Below are positions 49,948 to 59,161 of a stretch of DNA of 64,000 nucleotides, in pieces. The stretch is from Geofilum rhodophaeum. Lineage in GTDB: Bacteria > Bacteroidota > Bacteroidia > Bacteroidales > Marinilabiliaceae. A model generated the notes under the pieces. It did not search any database. It was not told the DNA's origin and worked only from the letters and a program-made list of their open reading frames with translations. Position 1 is the stretch's first letter; every line of letters begins with the position of its first letter. The translations under genes and the position numbers were made by a program. The DNA lies in the NCBI RefSeq assembly GCF_002210225.1, contig NZ_MWUJ01000001.1:430381-494380 (forward strand), written 5' to 3'.

Positions 49948-51419
49948 TGACCAAACAAGAAACTTTGCGTCCCCTGATGTTTGTCGGTACCGGCTCCGAT
50001 GTGGGCAAATCGGTGCTTACGGCCGCTTTTGGTCGACTGCTGCTGCAGGAAGGCTACCGACCGGCCCCCTTCAAGGCCCAAAATATGTCGCTCAACAGCG
50101 GAGCCAGTCCCGAAGGCCTGGAAATGGGCCGCGCTCAAGTGGTGCAGGCCGAGGCCTGCGGAATCAGTCCCTCCGTCCACATGAACCCCATCCTCCTCAA
50201 ACCCACCGGCGATAAAGTGAGCCAGCTCGTACTCCTGGGCAAGCCGGCCGGGGACCAAAGCGCGCAGGAATATTTTAACCGGGGCGACCGCGACGCCCTC
50301 TTCGAAGTGGCCATGCAGTCGTGCCGCAGACTGATGGAGCGCTACAGTCCCCTGCTGATTGAAGGCGCCGGATCCATTTCGGAAGTGAATTTGTGGGACC
50401 GCGACATCACCAACCTGCGGGTGGCTGAGGCGGTGGATGCGGCGGTGATTCTGGTGGCCGACATCGACCGGGGCGGGGTCTTTGGCTCGGTGTATGGCTC
50501 CATTCAACTGCTGCCACCCAAGTACCGGCGCTTGATCAAGGGCATCCTCATCAACAAATTCAGGGGCGATGCCGAACTTTTCGAAGATGGCCGAAGCATG
50601 CTGGAAGAACTGACCGGCGTGCCCGTGATTGGCGTAGTGCCCTACTTTCGCGATATTTTTATTGAACAGGAAGATTCGGTGGTGCTGGACCACATGAAGC
50701 AGGAACCTCAGGAAGGAAAAATTAATGTTGGTGTGGTGGCCCTGCCCCACATGTCCAACTTCACCGACTTCGATACCCTGCAGCAAGTGGAGGAAGTGCA
50801 AGTCTTTTACCTGCGGGAGGCTAAGGCGGTAAAGGACGCAGACATCGTACTGCTCCCCGGCTCAAAAAGCACCATCGCCGACCTGCTTTATCTGCGCCAA
50901 AACGGCATGGAAGCCGCCATTCTACAGCACCACCAGTCCAACAAGCCGCTCTACGGCATTTGCGGCGGCTTTCAGATGATGGGCCAAAGCATTGCCGATC
51001 CGCAGGGTGTGGAGGGTACGGTCAAAGAAGTGCGGGGCATGGGTATTTTGCCGGTAAAAACGGTATTGGGGACGGACAAGAAGACCGAGGTCTGCCGGTT
51101 CCACTTTCTGGACCAGCCGACCGTGAGCGGTCGCGGTTACGAAATTCACATGGGCAGGACCACCGGCGGTGACGCACTTTGTCGCCTGGACGACGGCAGC
51201 ATAGATGGCGCTCGTCTGAACGCGCGCTGCTGGGGCACCTACATCCATGGGATACTCGACAACGAAGCCGTCCTTCAGGAAATCCTCCAAATGGTGCGTC
51301 CCGGCATCCGGGTCAGGGCCAATTATGCGGCCCTGAAGGAAAAGGGCTTCGACCAGCTGGCCGACTTGCTGCGCAGGCACATCGACCTGCCCTATATTTA
51401 CCAACTGCTTCAAAAATAA
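49947..51419 (+). CDS. cobQ: Cobyric acid synthase
   Basis: A 490-residue glutamine amidotransferase that amidates four carboxyl groups of adenosylcobyrinic acid diamide to give cobyric acid. The N-terminal ATPase part has the P-loop FVGTGSDVGKSVLTAAF with Lys21 and RDITNLRVAEAVDAAVILVADIDRGG (in two pieces). The GATase part has the nucleophile Cys339 in GICGGFQMMG and the histidine in WGTYIHGIL. Length is normal. It overlaps cobC by 1 bp. The presence of this step without the earlier corrin-ring genes in the window fits salvage of incomplete corrinoids, or ring genes elsewhere. Confidence 0.95.
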   Translation: MTKQETLRPLMFVGTGSDVGKSVLTAAFGRLLLQEGYRPAPFKAQNMSLNSGASPEGLEMGRAQVVQAEACGISPSVHMNPILLKPTGDKVSQLVLLGKPAGDQSAQEYFNRGDRDALFEVAMQSCRRLMERYSPLLIEGAGSISEVNLWDRDITNLRVAEAVDAAVILVADIDRGGVFGSVYGSIQLLPPKYRRLIKGILINKFRGDAELFEDGRSMLEELTGVPVIGVVPYFRDIFIEQEDSVVLDHMKQEPQEGKINVGVVALPHMSNFTDFDTLQQVEEVQVFYLREAKAVKDADIVLLPGSKSTIADLLYLRQNGMEAAILQHHQSNKPLYGICGGFQMMGQSIADPQGVEGTVKEVRGMGILPVKTVLGTDKKTEVCRFHFLDQPTVSGRGYEIHMGRTTGGDALCRLDDGSIDGARLNARCWGTYIHGILDNEAVLQEILQMVRPGIRVRANYAALKEKGFDQLADLLRRHIDLPYIYQLLQK

Positions 51420-51425
51420 GTCACC

Positions 51426-52451
51426 ATGTTGCAGGGCCACGGCAATAACCGCAATGCGTTTCCGGGAAAAATAAGCTGCGATTTCAGCTCCAATGTGCTG
51501 CCGGCAGCTCTGCCGGGCGACTTGCTGGAGCATTTGAAAGGGCGACTCGAAACATTGAGCGACTACCCCGAGGTGGATGCCGCGAGTGCCGCCCGCTGTC
51601 TGCAAACCCAACACGCCGCCAGCGGAGCAGGAGTCCTGGTGACCAACGGCAGTACCGAGGCCTTTTACCTCCTGGCCCACCTGTTCCGTGGTGCCCGCTC
51701 GGGCATTGTGCTTCCCTCCTTTGCCGAATACGAAGACGCCGCCCGCTGCTGCCAGCACCAAATCAGTTTCCTAAAGGCAGAAGCGGTGAATGTAAAGAAC
51801 TGCCGGCAACTGGACCTCCTATGGCTGGGGCAGCCGAACAATCCCGACGGTCGCTGCTGGTCGCCCCACTTCCTGCGCAAATTGGCGCAGTCCCTGCCGC
51901 AGACCACCCTCCTGATCGACGAAGCCTACCAGGAACTCTGCTCAGACGCTGAGGGTCTGACCACCCAAGTCCTGCCCCCCAATATGGTGGTGGTACGCTC
52001 CCTCACCAAGATCTATGGTCTGGCGGGACTCCGGGCCGGCTATCTGCTGGCTCAGGGAAAGCTGCTGGAAAAGCTGCAGCCCCTGCGCATGCCCTGGAGC
52101 GTGAACAGTCTGGCCCTGGCGGCCATCACCTGGCTGCATGCCCATCCGACCGACCATAAGCCACAAATCGACACAACGCTGTCCGAAGCCCGGAAGCTGC
52201 AAAAAGCCCTGCGCCAAAGGCCGGAGCTGGAGGTAACGCCCTCTGCCTGCAACTTTTTTCTGACACGTACCCGGGTGGGCACGGCGGCGGACCTACAGCG
52301 CTATTTGGTGGCGGAGCACGGACTCCTAATCAGAAATGCCGATAATTTCCGGGGACTGGGACCGGGTCATTTTCGGGTGGCGGCGCAGACGCCCGCCGCC
52401 AATCTGCAACTGCAAAAAGCCATAGTGGATTGGTTGAATCAGCAACAATAA
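51426..52451 (+). CDS. cobD: PLP-dependent aminotransferase-like L-threonine-O-3-phosphate decarboxylase
   Basis: A 341-residue fold type I PLP enzyme. PLP contacts visible are Asn139 in GQPNNPDG, Asp165 in LLIDEAYQE, Lys195 in RSLTKIYGLAGLRAG (Schiff base) and Arg203. The family opening SSNVLPAALP resembles histidinol-phosphate aminotransferase and CobD. Between cobQ and cbiB it is expected to make (R)-1-amino-2-propanol O-2-phosphate for CbiB. Its 3' end overlaps the cbiB frame by 22 bp. Alternative naming as histidinol-phosphate aminotransferase is less likely in this context. Confidence 0.88.
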   Translation: MLQGHGNNRNAFPGKISCDFSSNVLPAALPGDLLEHLKGRLETLSDYPEVDAASAARCLQTQHAASGAGVLVTNGSTEAFYLLAHLFRGARSGIVLPSFAEYEDAARCCQHQISFLKAEAVNVKNCRQLDLLWLGQPNNPDGRCWSPHFLRKLAQSLPQTTLLIDEAYQELCSDAEGLTTQVLPPNMVVVRSLTKIYGLAGLRAGYLLAQGKLLEKLQPLRMPWSVNSLALAAITWLHAHPTDHKPQIDTTLSEARKLQKALRQRPELEVTPSACNFFLTRTRVGTAADLQRYLVAEHGLLIRNADNFRGLGPGHFRVAAQTPAANLQLQKAIVDWLNQQQ

Positions 52452-53398
52452 GCGAATTACTGCCCTGGCTGCTGCCGCTGTTGGTGGGCTATGGGGCCGA
52501 CTTGCTGCTGGGCGATCCGCGACACTGGCCGCACCCGGTAAAGGGCTTTGGGCATGCCATCGGCAAGGCAGAAAGACTGCTGAACCGCGGTTCGCAACGC
52601 CTGCTGAAGGGTCTGCTTCTGGTGCTGGTACTGGTAACGACCGTTTTTATCGCCCTGCAGTATTGCACGGCCCTGCTTGCCCTGAGTCCCTGGCTCTACT
52701 ACCCCGCTGCCAGTCTGCTCGTATTTTGGGGACTGGCCAACCGCAACCTCATCGATGAAGTGAAGGCGGTGGACAAAGCCTTAACCAATGGGGGACTCCC
52801 CGCCGGTCGCCGCCAACTCTCCATGATTGTGGGTCGAGACACAAGTCGCCTCGACGAAAACCAAATCCGGACAGCCGCCCTGGAAACCCTGTCCGAAAAT
52901 CTGAGTGATGGCGTTATTGCCCCGCTGTTTTACTACCTGGTGGGTGGACTCCCCCTCATGTGGAGCTACAAAATGGTGAACACCCTCGATTCGATGTTGG
53001 GCTACAAAAGCGATCGCTACCGCCTCTTTGGGCGCGCCGCCGCCCGTCTCGACGATGTGGCCAACTTTGTCCCCGCCCGCCTCACCGCCCTGCTGATGGT
53101 AGTGGTTGGCGGCTCGACCCGCGCCCTGCGCTTCCTCTTTCGCTACGGACACCGCCACACCAGTCCCAATGCCGGCTACCCCGAAGCCGCCCTGGCGGGC
53201 ATCCTGGACTTACGCTTTGGAGGGCCCTCCACCTACCACGGTCGGGTCCATAAAAAACCCTGGATCGGGAAACGATCCAGGGCCGTTTCGCAAAAAGATT
53301 TGCTTCGTGCCTGCGCCATCAATCAACGCAGCACCCTGGTGATGGTGGTCTTAGTCGTGACTATGCTGTTGTTGCAGGGTGGCGTTCTCCTCCCTTAA
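52430..53398 (+). CDS. cbiB: Adenosylcobinamide-phosphate synthase
   Basis: A membrane protein of about 322 residues that attaches aminopropanol phosphate to adenosylcobyric acid. It shows the family segments DLLLGDPRHWPHPVKGFG, IVGRDTSRLDENQIRTAALETLSENLSDGVIAPLFYY (in pieces), NTLDSMLGYKSDRY and RFLFRYGHRH, and several hydrophobic helices. The exact start is uncertain: a TTG at 52430 is the first candidate, overlapping cobD by 22 bp; no ATG lies near. Its last 48 bp overlap the convergent ndh gene, and a hairpin in the coding region (53258-53282) likely terminates ndh. Confidence 0.92.
   Translation: MVESATISELLPWLLPLLVGYGADLLLGDPRHWPHPVKGFGHAIGKAERLLNRGSQRLLKGLLLVLVLVTTVFIALQYCTALLALSPWLYYPAASLLVFWGLANRNLIDEVKAVDKALTNGGLPAGRRQLSMIVGRDTSRLDENQIRTAALETLSENLSDGVIAPLFYYLVGGLPLMWSYKMVNTLDSMLGYKSDRYRLFGRAAARLDDVANFVPARLTALLMVVVGGSTRALRFLFRYGHRHTSPNAGYPEAALAGILDLRFGGPSTYHGRVHKKPWIGKRSRAVSQKDLLRACAINQRSTLVMVVLVVTMLLLQGGVLLP
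53258..53282 (-). terminator. Terminator hairpin of ndh inside the cbiB coding sequence
   Basis: CCCTGGATCG, loop GGAAA, CGATCCAGGG is a perfect 10-bp stem. Read on the minus strand it is followed by six T (from the A run at 53252-53257), the standard intrinsic terminator form. It lies about 70 bp past the ndh stop and within cbiB codons for a KKPWIGKRSR segment. Confidence 0.75.
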
Positions 53399-54658
53399 CT
53401 TGTCCTCCGGCATCAATATCAAACGCAGCGAAGTGTTTTTGGTCAGGTACAACCAGGCCCAGTTGATGAAGATGACCAGGCGGTTACGCACACTCAAAAT
53501 CAACATCAGGTGCAAGAACATCCACACCAGCCAGGCGGTGCAGCCCTTGAAACGAAAAAATGGCAAATCAACCACCGCCTTGTTGCGGCCAATGGTGGCC
53601 ATGGAGCCCAAGTCGCGGTACTCGTACGACTTCTGGGCCTGCCCCTTCTCCACCCTTGCAAAATTGCGCGCCAAATTCCTTGCCTGATTAATGGCCACAT
53701 TGGCCACCTGGGGATGCCCTTTGGGGTACCTGGGAGTTTCCATATAAGCAATATCGCCCAGCGCATAAACCCTGTCGAGTTGTTCCACCCGGTTAAAGCG
53801 ATCGACTTTTATGCGGTTGCCCGGGGCCTCCACCTCAGCGGGTAAACCCGCTATTCGGTTGCCGGTCACACCGGCTGCCCAGATCACCGTCTTGGCCTCA
53901 AGACTGGTGCCGTTGCTCAGTTGCAGCGTACGCCCGTCGTAATCCTTCACAAAAGTTGAGGTCACCAGTTTCACCCCCATTTTTTCGAGGTAGCGGCGAC
54001 TGGCCTCCCGGGAGGCCACGCTCATGTTGTTGAGCGTATGGGCACTGCCCTCTACCAGATAAATGGTAAATTTGGAAAAATCGATGCGGGGATAATCTTT
54101 GGGCAGTACGTTTTTACGAATCTCGGCAAAGGCACCGGCCAGCTCAACGCCGGTGGGCCCCGCACCCACAATCACCAGGGTCTGGTAATAGGCTTTTTGC
54201 TCGGCCGGAGCGGTGATGGTGCGCTCAAAGGTCATCAAAATATGGTTACGGATGTGTATGGCATCTACCGACGATTTGAGGGTGAAGACATGCTTGGCGA
54301 TGTTGTTGTTCCCAAAAAAGTTGGTCTTACAACCCGCTGCAATCACCAGGTAGTCGTAGGCAAAGGACCCGATACCCGTATGTACCTTTTTCTGTTCGGT
54401 ATCGATGCGATCGACCACCGTCAGACGAATTTGCACACTCATGTTGCCGTGAAAAATGTTGCGCAAGGGAAAGGAAATACTCGCCGGCTCTATTTGCGAA
54501 GTGGCCACCTGATAAAACAAGGGCTGAAACTGGTGATGGTTCACCTTATCGATGAGCAATACGTCAAAATTTCTTTTATCCAGTTGACGCACAAACTGGA
54601 TGCCGGCAAAACCGCCGCCGATCACAACCACTCTGGGTTTCTGCTTCAAAGTCATCAT
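53351..54658 (-). CDS. ndh: Type II NADH dehydrogenase (NDH-2) family oxidoreductase
   Basis: A 435-residue FAD protein that oxidises NADH and reduces quinone at the inner membrane without pumping protons. The FAD motif VVVIGGGFAGIQFVRQL starts at about residue 10, the NADH motif VIVGAGPTGVELAGAFAEI lies near 165, and WAAGVTGNRIAGLP and GDIAYMETPRYPKGHPQVA near 270-310 match the family. A hydrophobic C-terminal stretch (AWLVWMFLHLMLILSVRNRLV) likely anchors it to the membrane. Start at 54658 or one codon later. Its 3' end overlaps cbiB antisense by 48 bp. A striking inverted repeat lies upstream. Confidence 0.93.
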   Translation of the reverse strand: MMTLKQKPRVVVIGGGFAGIQFVRQLDKRNFDVLLIDKVNHHQFQPLFYQVATSQIEPASISFPLRNIFHGNMSVQIRLTVVDRIDTEQKKVHTGIGSFAYDYLVIAAGCKTNFFGNNNIAKHVFTLKSSVDAIHIRNHILMTFERTITAPAEQKAYYQTLVIVGAGPTGVELAGAFAEIRKNVLPKDYPRIDFSKFTIYLVEGSAHTLNNMSVASREASRRYLEKMGVKLVTSTFVKDYDGRTLQLSNGTSLEAKTVIWAAGVTGNRIAGLPAEVEAPGNRIKVDRFNRVEQLDRVYALGDIAYMETPRYPKGHPQVANVAINQARNLARNFARVEKGQAQKSYEYRDLGSMATIGRNKAVVDLPFFRFKGCTAWLVWMFLHLMLILSVRNRLVIFINWAWLYLTKNTSLRLILMPEDKLREENATLQQQHSHD

Positions 54659-54670
54659 TTCTGGTTTTAG

Positions 54671-54721
54671 CCTGCTTTATTCATAAGTTGTCGTTATGAG
54701 ATAATTTATGAATAATGCAGG
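54671..54721. promoter_or_regulatory. Long inverted repeat upstream of ndh
   Basis: Sixteen-base arms, CCTGCTTTATTCATAA (54671-54686) and TTATGAATAATGCAGG (54706-54721), match with one mismatch and are separated by 19 bp. The half-site TTATGA also occurs inside the spacer (54694-54699). It lies 13 bp before the ndh ATG and could be a regulator site or leader hairpin. Confidence 0.55.
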
Positions 54722-54798
54722 TTAGGACTAACTACTCCTTTAAAACAGTCGGATGCCGGCAAAAGTTGTGTTAAAAAAGAAAAATTTCTTTAATTAAA

Positions 54799-57700
54799 TC
54801 AGATCCCTCCGGAAGCTTGATTGTACTGTGAAGGACTTACGCCAAATTCCTTTTTAAAAGTGCTTCCAAAATAACTTAAATCCTTAAACCCACATTGCAG
54901 GGAGACTTCAGATACAGTCGTTACTCCTTCGCTTAACAACTCCACAGCACGGGCCATTCGAAGTTTTCGGATCATCGTATTCGGATTGATGTCGAGCACT
55001 TCAGAGCATTTCCTGTACAACATAGAATTACTGATACCCAACTTCCTGACGATCAACTTAACCGATAGATCAGAATTGGCCAGGTTTTCTTCGATAAAGG
55101 CGCGTACCCGTGAAAGCAGCTCATCATCTTTCCCCGAAGCCGCCAACTCCAATCCATTGGGTTTAACCTGCAATTCCTTCTTGCGTCGACTGTTGGCCAG
55201 AAGCGCCTCCACCCTGGTCAACAAGGTATTCAAATTAAAAGGTTTCACCATATAACTGTCGGCTCCCGCCCGATATCCACTGGCTTTGTCGCTGTCGCTG
55301 CTGCGGGCAGTCAAAAGAATAAAAGGAATGTCTGAGGTCTTTTCACCCGACTTAATGCGCTTACATAAAGTAAGACCATCCAATCCGGGAACCACCAGAT
55401 CCGACACAATCAAATCAACTCTTCTCCCCTGAATCAGTTCGTAGGCAGCTACACCATTATTGGTTTCCAGTACCTGAAACAAGGGTTCCAGGTTGCTTCG
55501 AAGCATACTCCTGAAATCGGCATGCTGATCAACCAATAAAACAGAAGGACGATCCTCGCTTCCGGCACTCAGGTTTCTTATTCGCAAGAGGGTTTCTTCC
55601 TCCACGCGTTCGGGCAAAAGCACCCGCATGGGTTCCCAGGCAGAGTCCGAGTCCCTGACCATCTCTGCCGGAGAAAAGCTGCTGCGGGAAACCGGCACCC
55701 TAAAACGCACCTCCGTGCCGCCTGTGGGGGGACTATGCAGCTCTATCTGCCCTTTATGTGCCTCTGCCATGGCTTTGGAGAGGGCCAGGCCAATTCCAAA
55801 ACCACCCCCATTCTGCTGTTCTCCGCTAATCGAATGATGACGGTCGAACAACAGCCTTTGTCTTTCAGAAGAAATCCCATCCCCGCTGTCGCTCACCTCA
55901 AAACAAGCCCACAAAGCACCCTCCTCGCGCTCTCCCCACAAGCGCAACTGAACCTGGCCACCTTCGGGCGTAAATTTGAGCGCATTTGACAAAACATTGT
56001 ATAAAACAACATCCAATTTCTCTACATCGAACCAAACTTCCTGCTCGGGAAAATCCAACAAAATGTCGAACATCATTCCTTTTCTTCTTGCCAAGGGGAG
56101 AAAGCTTTGTCCCACCTGCTCCACAAAAGATTTCAAGTCCCCCTTGCTCACACGTAAAGGCAGGGTATCCTCCTCCGATTTACTGAAGTACAAAAACTGC
56201 TTGTTCAGGCGATTCAGCCGAACTATGTTGCGCTCAGCCAAAGCTACATCCCGCGAATTAGGAGCCGAACGGGCATGCTTCCAATCCTCCAGCAAACACG
56301 ACAAAATACTCAATGGCGTAAAAAACTCATGGGCCACATTGGCAAAAACGCCCTGTTTAAAATGATTCAAGGCATCTGATTTCTCTCGCTCTATATGCTC
56401 AACGGCCAAGGCCTGTTTAACTTTCTGGTTGTTCTGCTCCATTTTAAAAAACAACAAAATCACCAGACCCAAAACCAAACTGTAGCCCAGATAGGCCAGG
56501 CCAGTTTTATAAGGGGCTGGCTTAACCTTCAAAAACAATTCCTCTTCCTGAGGGCTCCAAACTCCATATCCATTAGCCGCTCTAATCTTTAAGACATAAG
56601 ACCCCGGTTTAAGATTGGAAAAATCAAGGGTCCTTGCTCCCGCCCCCATTCGCCGCCATTCGGTATCCAAACCTTCCAGTTTCACGGCAAACATATGGTT
56701 CTGCGGCTGAGAATAAGAAAGTGCCGAAAAAGTCACCGAAAAATTATTGGTCAAGTGAGTCAAGACCAATGGGTCGTCCAGGCTGGTAAGTGGAACCACT
56801 TCCTCATTCATAACTTTTAACTCCGTAATTACCACCGGAGGGGAATAATCGTCCAGACGGACTGATTCCGGATCAAAAAAATTAAGGCCATTGTTGCCCC
56901 CAAAAAGCAGATTTCCATGCTCATCTTTAAAGCCGGCTCCCTTATTAAAAATATTGCCCTGCAAACCATTATCCTCCAAAAAATTATTGACCTCAACATC
57001 CACCCCGGACACTTGCAGGCGCGTTAGGCCTCTATTGGTACTGACCCAAAGAAAGCCCTCACGGTCTTGCTGAATGTCGTAAATATTGGCCCCCGGCAGG
57101 CGCCCGTCTAAGCTTCTAAAGGAATCAGAATCGGCGTGTTTCCAGAACAACCCACCGCCGGCAGTCCCCATCCAGAAATGCCCCTCGGCATCAGAGAAAA
57201 TGGTGTTCACATTATCGGTAATCATGCCATTGGCCTCCCCTTCAAAAGCAGAAACACGCTCAAAAACCAAGGGAAAGTGACTGCGAATATCGGACACCAG
57301 GCGATTGAGTCCATGATCGTAAGTCGCTACCCACAAAACACCTTCCCGATCCTGCATAATTTTCGAAATCCGATTGCTGCTGATGGAATGCTTATCCCCG
57401 GGCCGATGCTCATAATGCATCACATTAAAACCTAAAAAGTTTTGGGAATCATAATGAACAATTTTATACAGTCCATTCTCGGTCCCTACCCAAATATGAC
57501 CAAAGCCATCCTCATAAATATCCGATATCTCGCGGGCAGCAAAATCATAACCCTCTTCATCCTTATTCACAACCACCGATTGCCCACTTTGCGGGTCATA
57601 ACGAATAATACCCATGTAGCGTGTCCCCAACCACAGGGTGCCCATGGCATCCCAATAGAAGCAAGTAACAGTATTGATATCTATAGGAAGATGCCGATAA

Positions 57701-58998
57701 TCCGCCATCTGACCATAAGGCACAAAACGCTGCGAAGACAAATCATAAGAACCAAAACCCAGGCTGCGAACACCCAACAGAAGTCGTCCCTCGGGATCGC
57801 GGCTGAAAGCGGTAACCGACTGCGTTTTAAAATTGGGTGAAATATCGGGCAGGTGATAAGGTGTAAATAATCTTATTTTCTTATCGAGCTTATGAACACC
57901 TCCTCCCGAACTGCCCACCCACAAAAGCCCAGAAGCATCCACCAAAAGCGCATAGGCCTCATCGTCGGCCAGGCGCGTAAAACCCCGGTCACTTTTAAAC
58001 ACGTGCAAGGTCGGCCGGGCACCATTGGGATCATCCAATAAGCCCAAACCGAAGGGACTCCCAATCCATAAGTCTCCACCCTTATCCAACTTTAAATCGT
58101 AAACAACATCACCCGGCACTTTTCCTGAGTCCGGCATATAGTGCCTGTCCAAACGCAAAGAATCACCTTCCAGCCTGAACTTTACCAATCCACCTTCCCA
58201 CAAACCCAACCAAAACACATCCCTGCTTTCCTCAACCAGGCTAAAGGGGGAAAAATGAGGAACCGTCAACTGCAGTTCTTTGTTGGTCCAAACCTGGAAA
58301 ACCCCGGCAGACCGATCAATCAAAGAAAGCGCCCCTTTCCATGTGCCCACCCAAACGCGGTTGCCCGAATCAACATACAAGCGGGTAATCCAGTCGGAGT
58401 TCATCAATGAATCACTGCTGGCCACGTTGTAACGCTCCACCACTCCATGACCGGGATCCAGGACCTCAACACCATGGCCAGCGGTGCCTATCCAAATGAG
58501 GCCCTCTCGGTCAACCTGAACAGAGTTGATCACATCGGCCAACAACTGAAAAGGTTCGGCACTTTCCCGGTTAAAAAAATCAAAACGCTCCTCCATGGGA
58601 TCAAAACAAGCCAGCCCCCTATCGGTGGCACACCAAAGCCTACCCGAAGAGTCCTCCGAAACCTCAAAAAACATGTTGGTTATCATGCCTTTATTGTAGT
58701 GACTTGCTATGGAGTATATTTCCAGATCATAGCCATCAAAACGAATCAAACCTTCGGTTGTTGCCAACCAAATGAATCCCTTCCGGTCTTGAAAAACGTC
58801 CTTAATGTTGTCTGAAGGCAAACCATTGCTGCTGTTGAGTTGCTCAACCACGTAACCCGAATTGGCCTGAAGAGAGAAAGCCGGGTTGCCCCACACAACC
58901 AGAAAAAGTAAAAAACTGCTAACAAAACCCCTCAAGCGTTTCCAAATCCAATGCAGTAAAAAAATCAAATCAAAAAAAATATCTGAACGATTTGTCAT
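54799..58998 (-). CDS. Hybrid two-component system regulator (HTCS) of a polysaccharide locus
   Basis: A 1399-residue one-protein sensor and regulator. A hydrophobic leader (to about 45) precedes about 14 beta-propeller sensor repeats (such as GFIWLATTEGLIRFDGYD, GLIWIGTAGHGVEVL and DLWIGSPFGLGLL) and a Y_Y_Y domain, all periplasmic. One transmembrane helix lies at about 832-851. Then follow HisKA with His890 in NVAHEFFTPLS, HATPase (about 975-1105; NVLSNALKFT, GFGIGLAL), a receiver domain from 1151 with Asp1200 in LIVSDLV, and a C-terminal AraC HTH (about 1295-1399). The ATG at 58998 gives the leader peptide. It diverges from the glycan genes it should control. Confidence 0.94.
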   Translation of the reverse strand: MTNRSDIFFDLIFLLHWIWKRLRGFVSSFLLFLVVWGNPAFSLQANSGYVVEQLNSSNGLPSDNIKDVFQDRKGFIWLATTEGLIRFDGYDLEIYSIASHYNKGMITNMFFEVSEDSSGRLWCATDRGLACFDPMEERFDFFNRESAEPFQLLADVINSVQVDREGLIWIGTAGHGVEVLDPGHGVVERYNVASSDSLMNSDWITRLYVDSGNRVWVGTWKGALSLIDRSAGVFQVWTNKELQLTVPHFSPFSLVEESRDVFWLGLWEGGLVKFRLEGDSLRLDRHYMPDSGKVPGDVVYDLKLDKGGDLWIGSPFGLGLLDDPNGARPTLHVFKSDRGFTRLADDEAYALLVDASGLLWVGSSGGGVHKLDKKIRLFTPYHLPDISPNFKTQSVTAFSRDPEGRLLLGVRSLGFGSYDLSSQRFVPYGQMADYRHLPIDINTVTCFYWDAMGTLWLGTRYMGIIRYDPQSGQSVVVNKDEEGYDFAAREISDIYEDGFGHIWVGTENGLYKIVHYDSQNFLGFNVMHYEHRPGDKHSISSNRISKIMQDREGVLWVATYDHGLNRLVSDIRSHFPLVFERVSAFEGEANGMITDNVNTIFSDAEGHFWMGTAGGGLFWKHADSDSFRSLDGRLPGANIYDIQQDREGFLWVSTNRGLTRLQVSGVDVEVNNFLEDNGLQGNIFNKGAGFKDEHGNLLFGGNNGLNFFDPESVRLDDYSPPVVITELKVMNEEVVPLTSLDDPLVLTHLTNNFSVTFSALSYSQPQNHMFAVKLEGLDTEWRRMGAGARTLDFSNLKPGSYVLKIRAANGYGVWSPQEEELFLKVKPAPYKTGLAYLGYSLVLGLVILLFFKMEQNNQKVKQALAVEHIEREKSDALNHFKQGVFANVAHEFFTPLSILSCLLEDWKHARSAPNSRDVALAERNIVRLNRLNKQFLYFSKSEEDTLPLRVSKGDLKSFVEQVGQSFLPLARRKGMMFDILLDFPEQEVWFDVEKLDVVLYNVLSNALKFTPEGGQVQLRLWGEREEGALWACFEVSDSGDGISSERQRLLFDRHHSISGEQQNGGGFGIGLALSKAMAEAHKGQIELHSPPTGGTEVRFRVPVSRSSFSPAEMVRDSDSAWEPMRVLLPERVEEETLLRIRNLSAGSEDRPSVLLVDQHADFRSMLRSNLEPLFQVLETNNGVAAYELIQGRRVDLIVSDLVVPGLDGLTLCKRIKSGEKTSDIPFILLTARSSDSDKASGYRAGADSYMVKPFNLNTLLTRVEALLANSRRKKELQVKPNGLELAASGKDDELLSRVRAFIEENLANSDLSVKLIVRKLGISNSMLYRKCSEVLDINPNTMIRKLRMARAVELLSEGVTTVSEVSLQCGFKDLSYFGSTFKKEFGVSPSQYNQASGGI

Positions 58999-59065
58999 AA
59001 CACACCAAAAAACACTGTTAAACAACACAATAACCCTCAAAGCGACAAAATCAAAAAACAAAAGT

Positions 59066-59101
59066 ATGAATAATTTTCAACAAGCAATGAATAATTATCA
59101 A
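59066..59101 (+). promoter_or_regulatory. Candidate HTCS operator: 21-bp-spaced direct repeat
   Basis: ATGAATAATTTTCAA (59066-59080) and ATGAATAATTATCAA (59087-59101) match at 14 of 15 positions and are offset by 21 bp, two helical turns, in direct orientation. This is the arrangement expected for an AraC-type dimer. It lies in the divergent gap, 60 bp before the GH30 ATG. Confidence 0.65.
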
Positions 59102-59161
59102 TACCCACCTCGCCTACAATTAACGTTATTTGACACAGCAATAATCCGTAAAAAACAAACT

